Source of the DNA: Alopecurus myosuroides
Lineage: Eukaryota; Streptophyta; Magnoliopsida; Poales; Poaceae
NCBI GenBank assembly: GCA_028641055.1
Contig: CM054062.1
Coordinates: 238,486,528-238,550,527, forward strand
Length of the DNA: 64,000 bases
Direction of reading: 5' to 3'
In this document: one piece after another, positions 21,710 to 32,717 of the stretch
Numbering within the stretch: the stretch's first letter is position 1
Layout: each line of letters opens with the position of its first letter
Position numbers and translations under genes: made by a program
The notes under the pieces: generated by a model
What the model was told of the DNA's origin: nothing
What the model saw: the letters and a program-made list of their open reading frames with translations, nothing else
Database searches by the model: none

Positions 21710-23347
21710 ATGGACGCCGAGTCCCTGGGTGGGATCAGCAGTTCACTCGCACCTTCCCTTATGCGGGTTGACGAGGACGGAAACGTCTACCCGCAAACCC
21801 CTGTTGCCGCAGTCCTAGCCGCCGCAACCTACATGCAGATGAACCAGCCAGGAGAGAACGACCCTCGAGCGGAGCAGTACAAACAGGTCCGGAAAGGATT
21901 GGGCATGGCGGCCTCAAGGCTCGCCTCCTACGACCGCAGGAAAGCTGTCGAACAGCAAGAGAAGGAAAAATAAAAAGAGGCACAGCGCAAGCATAGGAGC
22001 ACTTCGCCTAGGAGAGACAAATCACCTCGCCGCGGTCGAGGAAAAGAAGCTCGGCGACGCGGTGATAGTCGAAGCAGCAGCGAAGGCAGCCCAAGAAATA
22101 AAAGCTCGCGACGTCATAGCAGCCGCTCACGGAAGCACAGCAAAGAGCCAAGGAAGGAAATTGATCGCGGCCAGCTAGGATATAACGCGCGGTCAGATAT
22201 CGCGCAAAATAAGGTGGACAAGGCAAGAGATGCAAGGAACCGCGCGCGCTCCTCGTCCAGTTCTTCGGACGACGAGACCTGCGGCGCGCTGTGTTTCGCC
22301 CGCAGCATCCGCGAGGCACCCCTACCCAGTAGATTCAAGCTCAGCACAGAAGTAACGAAATACGATGGTTCACTCGAACCTTCGTCGTGGCTAAACGACT
22401 ACCTCACGGCAGTAAAATGCCAACGTGGGAACAAGAACACGGCTATGCAGTACCTCAATCTACACTTGGTTGGCGCGGCACGTAGCTGGCTGGAAGCGAG
22501 GCCAAAATCATGTTACGCATCATGGGACGACCTGCACTACAACTTCTGCAAGAACTTTCAGGCCACCTACAAGAGACCAACAACCATTGAAGAACTGCGG
22601 GCCTGCAAACAGAAGAGCGGCGAGTCCACCCGCGATTATATTCAGCGATGGACCACGCTCAGGAACACCGCGGGAAATATATCAGTGGAAGTAGCGGTTG
22701 AGGCCTTCGCGAAAGGCGCCCGACGAACTGCTTTCGGAGAAGAGTTGGGCCGAGACGCACCCAAAACTATTGGGGAACTGATGATCATAGCCTACAAATG
22801 GGCTAATGGAGAAGACGCGGTGCGCGACGTGAGAACATCATCGCCCGTGCCCGAGGAGGACCGCCATGGTCGGAAGAAAAGGAGAAAATACTACGATCAC
22901 GACGATCGGGAAGAGATGGTAGCGGCGGAATTCATGCGAAACCACAATAATGGACGCCGCGGAAGTCGCGAGTGGAAACCAAAAGCTGAAGACAAAAGTC
23001 CCGAGGAGGACCTTAACGCGTACTGCTCGCTACATCTATTTACAGATAAGCGCATGGGCAAAACTAAGACAACACACCTCCTCAAGGATTGCCGAAAGTT
23101 CATCGACATCCACGAGGCCTTCTCGAAGAAAAGTAGATCAATAGCTAGTCAAAATTACCCGCCACTTCCAGGAGGAGAACACCAAGGATTCCAGCCGCCA
23201 CAACCCCTACCTCCACCAGGAAATCTAAACATGGCGCTAGCCGCACTACCTGCGCCACCCGCACCAAACGCCGGAGCTAACGCGTACCCGAACCCGGCTG
23301 GACAGTTAGGGATGATACAAAAAGTCTGCCCATCCCACAGAGCTTAG
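21710..23347 (+). pseudogene. Element A gag
   Basis: The frame runs from 21710 with a TAA at 21971-21973, then stays open through an Arg/Ser-rich basic stretch into the retrotransposon Gag domain. That domain carries TEVTKYDGSLEPSSWLNDYL, AARSWLEARP, YKRPTTIEELRACKQKSGES and IQRWTTLRNTAGNIS. A nucleocapsid-like C-x2-H...H-x4-C knuckle follows (YCSLHLF ... THLLKDC). The frame ends at TAG 23345-23347. A separate upstream frame (20900-21688) starts inside the LTR and is Pro/Ser-rich; it may be the gag N-terminal extension or leader. Confidence 0.75.
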
Positions 23348-23371
23348 AAGACAAATACGCGGCAGCTGTGC

Positions 23372-24103
23372 ATGGCCGTACAAACTCCGCCGACAAGGCC
23401 CGAGTACCTGAAGATGGCGGACCAATCGATCACCTTCTCGATGGAAGACCACCCACCACGAGTCTATCGACCAGGACACACCGCTCTAGTAATCCAAGCG
23501 CAAATTGGTAATTACGAATTGGCTCGTGTATTTATGGACGGAGGCAGCGGCATCAACATTATCTACGCGGATACGCTCCGCCGGATGAACAGGAACCTGG
23601 ATGGACTTGCGGAATCAGAAACATCCTTCCACGGGATAGTTCCAGGAAAGGCGATCCGCCCACTCGGAACAATCAACCTAGAGGTTGTGTTGGGCAATCG
23701 ACGAAATTACAGAAGAGAATTCCTCGACTTTGAAGTAGTCGACTGGCCCTCACAGTACCACGCCATTCTTGGTTGAACAACGTTCGCCAGATTCATGGCA
23801 GTACCACATTACGCGTACCTGAAGCTCAAGCTACCCGGGGAATATGGTGTAATCACCATCGACGAAGATTTCCAGAAGTCCAACAAGTGCGACATCGAGT
23901 TCAACGAGATCGCAAAGTCTTTCGGGATGCAAGAAGAACTGGAGGAGATAGCAAAGACCACGGACCACTCCGTGATGCCCCTCACAAAGAAAAACGCGTC
24001 AGAATTGGAATTCAACGCCAACAGCAACACTCGAAAACATCAGGTGCACCCGACAGACTCTGCGAAGACGGCGATGGTTTCAACTACCCTCTCGCCAGCA
24101 TAG
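23372..24103 (+). pseudogene. Element A aspartic protease region
   Basis: Homologous to the protease region of element B. The active-site segment is FMDGGSGINIIY at about 23.53 kb (Asp-Gly-Gly-Ser instead of Asp-Thr/Ser-Gly), then FHGIVPGKAIRPLG and QYHAILG. A TGA at 23774-23776 stands where B has Arg (LGR), consistent with CGA to TGA at a CpG; the same frame continues after it with YAYLKLKLPGEYGVITI. It ends at TAG 24101-24103, directly before the RT domain in the same frame. Confidence 0.75.
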
Positions 24104-25712
24104 GAAAGCGCGCTCGTCGAACTCCTCCGTGAGTACTGGGAAATTTTTGCCTGGCAGCCCTTAGATATGCCAGGAATACCCAGGGAGTTTGCCGAGCACT
24201 CACTCGAAGTCTTCAAAGATGCAAAACCCATCAAGCAGACCACTCGACGGTTCTCAGAACCCAAGCAGAAAGCGCTTGGAGAAGAAGTAAACATATTGCT
24301 AGCAGCAAAATTCATCAGAGAGATCAAGATATCCACTTGGTTAGCAAACCCAGTGCTGGTCCCAAAGAAGAACACCAACATCCTTCGAGTGTGCATCGAC
24401 TACACGTCGTTGAATAAGCACTGCCCCAAGGATAACTTTCCCCTCCCGCGAATCGACCAGATCGTGGACTCCACCGCGGGCTGTCAACACCTCTCCTTCC
24501 TGGACGCCTACTCGGGATATAATCAGATCCGGATGAAGCAGGAAGACGAGGAAAAGACAGCATTCATCACACCCCACGGTGTGTACTGCTACACGACAAT
24601 GCCCTTCGGGCTAAAAAACGCAGGCGCAACATATCAGCGCTGCATGCAAAAATGCCTCGCCAAGCTCATTGGCAAGAACGTACAAGTGTACGTTGACGAC
24701 ATCGTCATCAAGACTCGAGTAGAGGATACACTCCTCGAGGACATTAGAGAAACATTTGACGCTCTAAACGCATACAGGATTAAGCTCAACCCGACAAAAT
24801 GCGTTTTCGGCGTCCCAGCAGGACAACTTCTCGGGTACCTGGTATCCGCCAGAGGCATCGAAGCCAACCCAGAGAAGATACAAGCAATCTTGACAATGAA
24901 GGAGCCAACCAATCTACGCGGAGTCCAACAGCTCGCAGGGCGACTAGCTGCCTTGAGCAGATTTATCGCGCGATTGGGCGAGCAGGCGTTACCCTTCTAT
25001 AAGCTGCTGAAAAAGACGGACAAGTTTGAATGGACACCAGAAGCTAAACAGGCATTCGCAGACCTGAAGCAATCCTTGCAGAGCAGGCGCATTCTGGCAA
25101 CACCACAAGAGAGGGAGTCACTATACCTATACCTAGCCGCAACAAACCAGGTCATCAGCACGGCCATCGTGGTCGAACGACCTGAGGAGGGCAAGGCATA
25201 TGGAGTTCAAAGACCAATCTACTACATCAGCGAGGTGCTATCGCCGTGCAAACAACGATATCCTCACTACCAGAAGCTCGCATATGGAGTTGTTATCACA
25301 GCTCGAAAACTCAAGCACTACTTCCAGGAACATACTCGGTACGATCATGAACAACCCAATGGCATCTGGAAGAATAGCAAAGTGGAGCATCGAGCTGGGC
25401 GCTTGGGACATCATCTATGCAGGGCGCAATTCCGTGAAATCCCAGGTACTCGTGGAATTCCTGAGCGAGTGGATATAATTACAAACACCCGGGCCACCGG
25501 AATACACGAGTAACTGGATCATGTACTTTGACGAATCCAAGAGAAACGAAGGAGCAGGAGCTGGGATCGTCCTCATATCACCCAGAGGTGACAAGCTGCA
25601 ATACGTCCTACGACTGGATTTCCCACCCGATAATCCAGCATCAAACAACGACGCAGAATATGAGGCCCTGTTGCATGGGATGAAGATGGCAATTGCGTGC
25701 GGAGCCACCTGA
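24104..25712 (+). pseudogene. Element A reverse transcriptase and RNase H
   Basis: RT motifs in order: CIDYTSLNKHCPKDNFPLPR, FLDAYSGYNQI, MPFGLKNAGATYQR and the catalytic VYVDDIV (about 24.69 kb), followed by GYLVSARGIEANPEKI. The frame is lost near 25340: comparison with element B indicates a deletion of roughly 20-30 nt after YFQEH, and the next block (MASGRIAKWSIELGAWD) is in another frame up to TAA 25476-25478. RNase H begins with MYFDESKRNEGAGAG at 25521 and is cut by a TGA at 25710-25712. Confidence 0.8.
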
Positions 25713-27331
25713 CTAATGATCTACGGCGATTCCAATCTCATCGTGCAACAGACAATGAAAGAGTGCGACGCTATCGCTGAGAACATGGTAGCCTATCGTG
25801 ACATGTACAACTTACTCGAAGGAAGTTTCAAAGGGTGCGAGCTGAAGCACATTGCAAGATCTAGCAACGAAGAAGCAGACAGGTTGGCGAACATGGGTTC
25901 CAAAAATACACCCATACCGCAGGGATATAATTCGAGCGGATGACTAGGCGATCGGTGAAAGTCAAGAATACTGCAGGAACACCCGCGACATTGGAAACAG
26001 AGGTCAGCCCGCAAATTGCTATTATCGAGCTCATCCATAATATTTCGCGACAAGTTTTTCTGGTCGAGCCAGTCTGGACGCAGAAATACCTCGACTACTT
26101 GTCCACCAAACAGCTCCCAGCAGACCCTCACGAGGCTCGATAGATAATCAGACGCAGCAAATCCTTTCGGGTGCTCAACGGCGAACTGTACAAACAGAGC
26201 ATCTCAGACATACTGCAACGATGCATAGCACCCGAAGATGGCAAGAAATTACTGCGAGACATCCAGCAAGGAGACTGTGGACATCATGCTAGCTGGAAAG
26301 CAATCATGGGAAGAGCTTTCCGAGCAGGATTTTACTGGCTTACAGCAGCCAGAGACGCAAAGGAACTGGTCGACAGGTGCAACGCTTGTCAGCGATTCGC
26401 ACCAAAACCACACGCACCCTCGACGGAGCTGCATATGATACCCATCGCCTGGCCCTTTGCACAATGGGGGCTAGACATGGTCGGACCATTACGCAAGTCC
26501 ACACCAGGTGGATATACACACTTGCTGGTCGCAGTCGATAAATTTACCAAATGGATCGAAGCCATGCCAGTAACCTCAGCCAGCGCCCAATGCACCGTCA
26601 AATTCCTCAATTCTATCGTATGTAGATTTGGAGTACCACACGACATCATTACTGACAATGGTAGCAACTTCACGACAAAGGAAACACAACAGTTCTGCGA
26701 AGAAAAGGGCATCACCTTCAAATTCGCTTCAGTTGCCCATCCGCAAACCAACGACCAAGTCGAAAGATCCAACGGATTAGTTTCGGCTGGCATCAAGAAA
26801 CGTCTACTCGATCGCCTATACCCGGCAGCGGGACATTGGGCAGAAGAGCTCCCCTCCGTGCTATGGAGCCTCCGCACAACTCCAAATCGATCCACAAACT
26901 ATACACCATTTTTCATGGTATACGGGGCCGAAGCAGTCCTTCCCGAGGACATCAGGTTCAGCGCCCCGCGGGTTGTTTCTTACAGCGAAGAAACCTCCAA
27001 CAGGGCACTCGCGTATGATATGGACGCACTCGAAGAAATGCGCGATATTGCACTCGCAAGATCTGCAGTATACCGGTAGTCGCTGCGAAACTATCACAGT
27101 CGCCGCATACGCCACAGAGCCTTCGCAGTAGGAGATCTGGTGCTACGGCTCAAGCAGAAGGAAGGACACAAGCTCGAGCCACCATGGGAAGGACCCTTCA
27201 TAATACACGAAGTTATCCCAGGCGGCGCCTATCGACTGAAGAATCCGGCGACTGGAGGCATCTATTCCAACCCTTGGAATGTTGCACAACTCCGCAAATT
27301 TTATCCCAAGATTCATTTTTACTCATCATAA
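25713..27331 (+). pseudogene. Element A RNase H end and integrase
   Basis: The RNase H tail (IYGDSNLIVQQ, SNEEADRLANMG) ends at a TGA at 25941-25943. Integrase follows in pieces: the HHCC zinc finger (GDCGHHASWKAIM ... CNACQ, 26.27-26.39 kb) and the DDE core with Asp in GLDMVGPL, Asp in DIITDNGSNF and Glu in DQVERSNG. A TAG at 27077-27079 separates this from the last part (AFAVGDLVLRLKQKEGHK, WEGPFII), which ends at TAA 27329-27331. Catalytic residues are present but the protein cannot be made whole. Confidence 0.8.
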
Positions 27332-27588
27332 TAAGGCTATATTAGCCATCTTGTAGCTCGAAAGAAAAACACATGACTTCTCAGTCATTGCAATAAAATA
27401 CATGGTTTCTCAACCATAGATACTCGAGTTCTCCATCCTTACATGCTAAAAGCAACAGGTATACACCCCACAAACACACGGGGGCTACACTTAACACAGC
27501 ATCACAGAAAGAATTTTGTATACAAGGTAAACACCTTACAAAAGTTTTTTACAACTACACAGCGCAACAGGATACATACATCCTACAA
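27332..27588. other. Spacer after element A pol
   Basis: About 260 bp with no coding frame between the integrase stop and the end of the antisense ORFs. Nothing recognisable. Confidence 0.5.
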
Positions 27589-28426
27589 TCACACATGGCG
27601 ATGAGCATTCTCAGCCGCCAAAACCCGATCTACCTCAGCCGAGGTCAATCGAATGATTTCCTCTGCTGCAGGTCGAACAACCCTATAACGAGGAGAAATG
27701 TCGACGATTGGACCATCAGGAAGTCTAGCTACGGAGTTGAAATTCACCTCAGGATGCCACAACCGGACGAAAGAGAGGGCCACTACCGAGCCGCAAATCA
27801 TCTGATTGCGAACACACTCGCGAATTTCTCCTTCTCGCCCGAACACCCTGAGAAGATGGCTCCAATCCTCAGGACCCCTCTCCAACGGATAGAAATCAGC
27901 GTTCATTGCAATCAAAACCTCGTGAAAGGAACTCACGAGTATCTTCACCTGGATGACCCGGAACTTCAAGGTAGCAAGCACAAAGCCTTGACTACGATCG
28001 GACCAAAAGTTACTCGCATGGGGCTTTGAGCTGCCAGCTTCCTGAAGGATGTGGTTCTCCACCCACTGTTTCTCACTCCTATCATCCGGCTGAACAACTG
28101 AAAAACAAAGGTATATGATCAAAGAAAGATACAGGAGAAAGAAGACTAGGGGGCTGAACTACTTACAGAGCAAATCCTCGGAAACAGACGCCAATTCATC
28201 CATCACAAACTGCTCGCGTTCAATCTCCAGCTTTTGTTTGGACTTGGCTACATCCGCTACCCCACGCAATGCTTTTAGCTTGCGTTCACCATCTGCAACA
28301 CGATCACGGAGGCCTGCAAAGGTCCCAACAGCGGCAACAAGAGGATTTGTTGGGGTAGCAAGTCCACCTAAAGACTCCGCAGCAACCCCGGCTACCTGGA
28401 AGAATACATGGAAATTGAAGGAATAA
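27589..28426 (-). pseudogene. Element A antisense ORF, distal part (unrecognised)
   Basis: The minus frame from about 28100 to 27589 reads QPDDRSEKQWVENHILQEAG ... VLIAMNADFYPLERGPEDWSHL and ends HRHV-stop. An upstream minus block (about 28400-28190) reads GLRDRVADGERKLKALRGVA, predicted coiled coil, and may be its first exon or the continuation of the larger antisense gene. Such coiled-coil antisense ORFs are common in grass Tat elements; their function is unknown. The exon edges are not certain. Confidence 0.5.
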
Positions 28427-28615
28427 GATGCCCCATTCGAGATATAACAATCACCTATTCGACAGGTGCTCGGGGGCTACTCCCATCGGGAGGAAACACA
28501 CAGCAAATCAGTCACACTAAGCATCTCAGAAAGACATCTTGATTAAACGATGAAAATACGGGAATGCATCCCAAGGTTCATTACAATCGAAAGAGCGAAA
28601 TACAAAGAAAATATA

Positions 28616-31587
28616 CTAAGGAGCTGCAGTTGTGCTGCCGCTCGCGACGGTGCCTCCCTTAGCACGGGCGAACAACTCGGATAACTTCCGAGCAAGGACT
28701 CCGGCTAGCTCGCCAAAACGACGAAGCCCTACCTTTTTACCCATAGAAGGATCGACGGGAAGGTCCGAGTACGCCTCTTCCAAACCGGTGACTCCATGCG
28801 CCAGCGCGAACTGGATGGCGGTCTTCTCCCTAGACTCCGACTGCGCAACCGCGTAGGTGCCAAGGAGATTGCTCTTCGAGAAAATCTTCAAAAGATCACC
28901 CAGCGCAGGTGGAGACACGGCGTTGACTAGAAGGTCACCGTGAAGCTGCGTCAGCACTCGAATGGCATCGCCAATCAGGGTGCAAATCCCTTCGGCGTGC
29001 TTCCTGAGCTGGGCACAGGAATCGGTCAGCGCATCCACCCGTTGGACCCCAGGAAGCTCCAGTGGGACGCCCAGAAGACCTGCAAAGGAAAATATTAAAA
29101 TCCAAGGACCTATCAGACAACCAGAAGACGACAACAGACCGAAAGCAACTTACCCGCAAAACGTTCGGCCAGAGGACGAAGGAAGTCGACAAGGTCGGTG
29201 TCCGCCTTGGTGCCAGCCTCCTCCAGATTCTTCAGAGCATCCTGGGCGGCCGCAAGCTTTCCTTCGAGATCATCCGACAGCATGCGGGAGGACTCGAGTT
29301 CCTGTCGAGTAGCTGCCAACTGAGCCTCTTGAGCAATTGCCCGAGTGGAGGCATCCGCCTTCTCAGCCTTCATAAAATCAACTTGAGCTACGCAGCAATG
29401 ATTATCAGAAACGAAGAAATTGGCAGAAATAAAGAGATAAAGAGGGGGGAAGGCAATAGACTTACTTCGAAGGATCTCATTTTTGCTGACGAGTCGATCA
29501 CGATCCGACCGAAGGATCCCGCATTCCGCTTCGGCAAGAATGACACGGCGACCAACGGCCGCAAGGGAGTCGATGAGGGACTGCAAAGAACATGAAGATA
29601 GTAGAATCAGAAAATGGAAATTTGAGCCTATACACGATTGAAAACATTCGATTATAGCCTCGGGGGCTACTCCCATCGGGAGCACTGTCGTGCACCCGAT
29701 AAAGCAAGAAGAAAGGACGAGGTCTACATCTTTGAGCCTGTAGCCAATTGCATGCGATTAACTACAGCCTCGGGGGCTACTCCCATCGGGAGCACTGCCG
29801 TGCACCCGATAAAAAACAGATCCAAACTAACAAAGCACTAAAGAAGCAAGCAGCAAAGTTTACCTGGCCTTGGGCGAAGGAAAGGGGATCCGCTGAGCTA
29901 CCCAACACCTCCTTCGGAGTCGAGGCCCCAGCAGCAAAACTAGGAAATCTATATTCCGTAGTCGCCGCAGCGGGGGCTACACTCGGCGAATTCTGCACGG
30001 TGTCGGCGGTAGGGGTCCCACCCGCGTTTTCCACTTTCTTCCTCTTTTCGAGAGGAAGGGAAGAGACGAATCTACGAGGGCTGATAGCTTGCAGACTACA
30101 ATGAAGACAGTATGTCAAAAGACGCGAAAGGAAAAGCATTCGACTAAGAACAAGAAGGGAAACTTACTCGTCGTCATCTTCGTCGTCCAACATATCCGCA
30201 TTCCAGGCGGTTTGGATATTTGGAAATGAAGGAGAAGGGGCGCGCGTACGCAGCGGGTCACGATGAGGGACCCCTTCCCGGGCGATTCCTTGTCCAAAGA
30301 GTTGTCCTTGGAGGTGGCCTCATCGCCCTCCACTCGACGGTGTTTGCGGTGGAGGAGACCGCTACCCGATTCCTCTGCGCCATCCGAGGAGTCATGCTCG
30401 AAGCTCGAGGAGGCATTAGCAACACTGGTGTCGGCTGGGCCGTCCAAGTTACTCGCCAACAAATCCGAGGCATCCTCGTTGGACATTGGCGGGTAGCAGG
30501 TGGCCACGGTTAGGCTCTACCAAAGAAGACAAAAGAAAAGCAAGAGAAAAATTCAGTCGACCAAATTTCAGAACAAGAAAAGAAATGAAGATATAAGGAA
30601 AGACAAACTTACTTCGGGTGGCGGAGGCCTTGATGCCTCGAAAGCTGCGACCGTGCAGTTGGGGAAGGTTTCGCCCACCTTCAAGCTGGTGATGGCCGCG
30701 ATCTTCTTCTCGAACTCGACTTTCGAGAGCTCTTCGCGGCTCACGCAACTGGGGTCTTCAGTGCCCTGGTACTCCCACATCGTGGAAGGCCTGTTCTGTA
30801 GGGGCTGAATCATGCGCTTGAGGAAGATGCTCGCCAGGTGCAGCCCGTTCAGCACAACTCCGGCGGCTTGGTCCCGTAGAGCAGCCACCTTGGCGAGTAG
30901 CGGCATGACTACCTGGTTTTCTTCAGCCGATAGCTTATGCGCCCAGGACTTCCGCCTCCTCAGAACAGCGAATGGGTGGAATTTCTGAATTCCATCCGAG
31001 CTGTTGTCGGTGACGTAGAACCACTTCTTTCTCCACCCTTGAGCGGATTCGATGAAGTGCATCCCGAAGTAGCTGACATCCGATTTCGCCTGGATTCCGA
31101 AACCGCCGGTGCGCAGCGGCTCGCCAGGCTCATTCTCTACTCGCGACTTCTCGCGGAAGACGCGGATCTTGAAGAGGGCCTTCCAGAGGCCCCAATCTGG
31201 GCGAATGCCCAAGAAGCACTCGCAAAATACAATGAAGCACGAGATGTGTTGCACTGCATTCGGAGGCAGATCGTGGAGCTGTATGCCATAGACATACAAC
31301 AATGCCACGAGGAAGGGGTGAAGAGGAAAGGAGAGTCCGCGCGACACGTGGTCCGTGAAAACCACGCGTTCGTTCACGCGGGGATTGCGTACCTCTTCCT
31401 TCTTGCCGAGGCGCACCCCTTTCTTGGCTTTCGGAGGCAGCAACCCCTCCCGCTGCATCTCCTTGATGCTCTTGTGGGTGGTGTTGGGCGAGCGCCAATC
31501 GCCCGAGCGCGCTGCGGGTGGCGCAGGAACTTCTTCTGACGCCCTCGACGACGAGACGGCGGCGCCGCGCTTCTTGCCTCCTGCCAT
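28616..31587 (-). pseudogene. Element A antisense multi-exon gene, 'putative gypsy-type transposon' family
   Basis: Opposite in strand to gag-pol. Exon 1 (31587-30613, 325 codons) starts MAGGKKRG and contains the hallmark SRGLSFPLHPFLVALLYVYG, LHDLPPNAVQHISCF and FLGIRPDWGLWKALFKI, then ends at a good donor (GAA|GTAAGT). Exon 2 starts near 30515 after TTGGTAG and is acidic (SNEDASDLL, DDEDDD), but its two halves are in different frames, so it is broken. Later blocks at about 30090-29860, 29580-29470, 29385-29155 and 29085-28616 are Ala/Leu/Glu-rich coiled coil (ATRQELESSRMLSDDLEGKL), ending with a stop at 28616. A TATAAATG box on the minus strand near 31690 could be its promoter. Its role is not known. 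Confidence 0.65.
29621..29815. repeat. Tandem ~110-bp duplication with a hairpin core
   Basis: Two copies (about 29621-29705 and 29731-29815) share TTTGAGCCT, GCCTCGGGGGCTACTCCCAT and GTGCACCCGATAAA at a 110-bp offset. The core CTCCC-ATC-GGGAG is a perfect short hairpin. A third, isolated core lies at 28468-28492. All fall in presumed introns of the antisense gene. Confidence 0.8.
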
Positions 31588-31842
31588 TGGCACTAGTGCG
31601 AGCTCGAGGAGAGAGGAGGTGGAGAGCAAGGAAGACGAAGAACGAAGAAGACGAAGGCAGGGGAAATTTTCACCGTTTCACCCAAGGCCTGCATTTATAC
31701 ACAGAGCTAGTCGATCCTGACCGCTCAATGAGCCACGTGGCATCCATCGCGGCCGCCGCGTGCGAAGGCAAAACGAAAGAGCGGCGGATGCTGTTTCGTG
31801 CCACGATCCTAACAGTGGATTGTGCGCATTTAATGCGTGCAT
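31588..31842 (-). promoter_or_regulatory. Presumed upstream region of the element A antisense gene
   Basis: 255 bp between the antisense start codon and the insertion of element B. Read on the minus strand it has TATAAATG near 31695, about 105 nt before the ATG, preceded by GC-rich sequence. Transcription from it is inferred only. Confidence 0.4.
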
Positions 31843-32695
31843 TGTCGGGGGGTTATACCCGAGTAGGGGTAAGGCAAGTGCTAAAGGCAAGGTCAAGGTG
31901 CTGTTTGACCGGGTAGACGGCTACCCGGTAGGTTTCTATCCGGCCGTACCCACCAATGCCCAAGAGGAGAAATCAAGCAGGTTATGTTCATCCGAGTAGA
32001 GGGAGTGCTTTCCTACTCGGGCCAGAGTCAATGGAGCCGTTCTGACAAGGGATCCCGCGTATCCTGCGTCCGTACCGGCGTGCGGTTCAACTTACGGAGC
32101 ACGTGATTATCCGCGCTACGGCGTGGCTACAGTGCGGTGGCGCCTGTCAAGTCCTGTCACTGACCGAGGGGACAGGACAGGGCTAGGGGCCTACCCTATC
32201 TCACTGACAAGGTGGACAGGTCCCATCTCCGAACGGCACGACGACTTACGGCGCTCGCGTCAGCGAGAAGCCGGAGGCGTGCTCTGTTCTGCAGTGTGCC
32301 TGTCCCATCAGTCGTACCTTATAGTCTTATTCTATTCGGCAGGGCACCAGTATATAAGGTGCCCTGCCCCCTCCTGCGCGAGGGTCGACACTTGACGTTG
32401 GATTACGTTGCTTCACTTCACACCGAGAGAACTAGAGATCTAGAGTGGCTACTCGGCTGAAGGCCTGATTTGTACTGTGGCTACTCGGTAAACACACATA
32501 TAGAGAGAAAGGCAGGAGTAGGGGTGTTACCTCCACACGAGGGCCCTGAACCTGGTTAAAATCTGGTTGTTTGCAGTGCTTGAGACGTCCTACACGCGGC
32601 TACTCGCCGTGTGATCCCTCCCCGATCACCTCCAGCGTCCATCGGCCCCAACACATTAGCCATCCCATGACATCTGCCGTGATACCACCACGACA
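31843..32695 (+). repeat. 5' LTR of element B (853 bp)
   Basis: It starts TGTCGGGGGG and ends CCACCACGACA, perfect inverted TGTCG/CGACA ends, two bases before the primer-binding site. It contains a TATA box and a transcribed leader resembling the LTR fragment at 14128-14394. The 3' LTR is beyond the window. Confidence 0.9.
32351..32357 (+). promoter_or_regulatory. TATA box in the element B LTR
   Basis: TATATAA followed by GC-rich sequence; transcription would start about 30 bp downstream (near 32385), defining the U3/R border. It is the best TATA match in the LTR. Confidence 0.65.
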
Positions 32696-32697
32696 GT

Positions 32698-32714
32698 TGG
32701 CGCCCACCGTGGGG
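32698..32714 (+). other. Primer-binding site of element B
   Basis: TGGCGCCCACCGTGGGG starts 2 nt after the LTR. It differs from element A's site after the first seven bases, so the two families may use different primer tRNAs. Confidence 0.7.
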
Positions 32715-32717
32715 CCA

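Larger units (their letters stand above)
20480..31842 (+). mobile_element. Element A: Tat-lineage Ty3/Gypsy retrotransposon, decayed, 3' part displaced by element B
   Basis: Order: partial 5' LTR, primer-binding site, gag, protease, RT-RNase H, integrase, then about 4.5 kb with ORFs on the opposite strand. Gag-protease-RT-RNase H-integrase order and antisense genes between pol and the 3' LTR are typical of grass RIRE2/Tat-type elements. Several stops and at least one frameshift break the polyprotein. The 3' LTR is not in the window; element B begins at 31843 upstream of where it should be. Confidence 0.78.
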
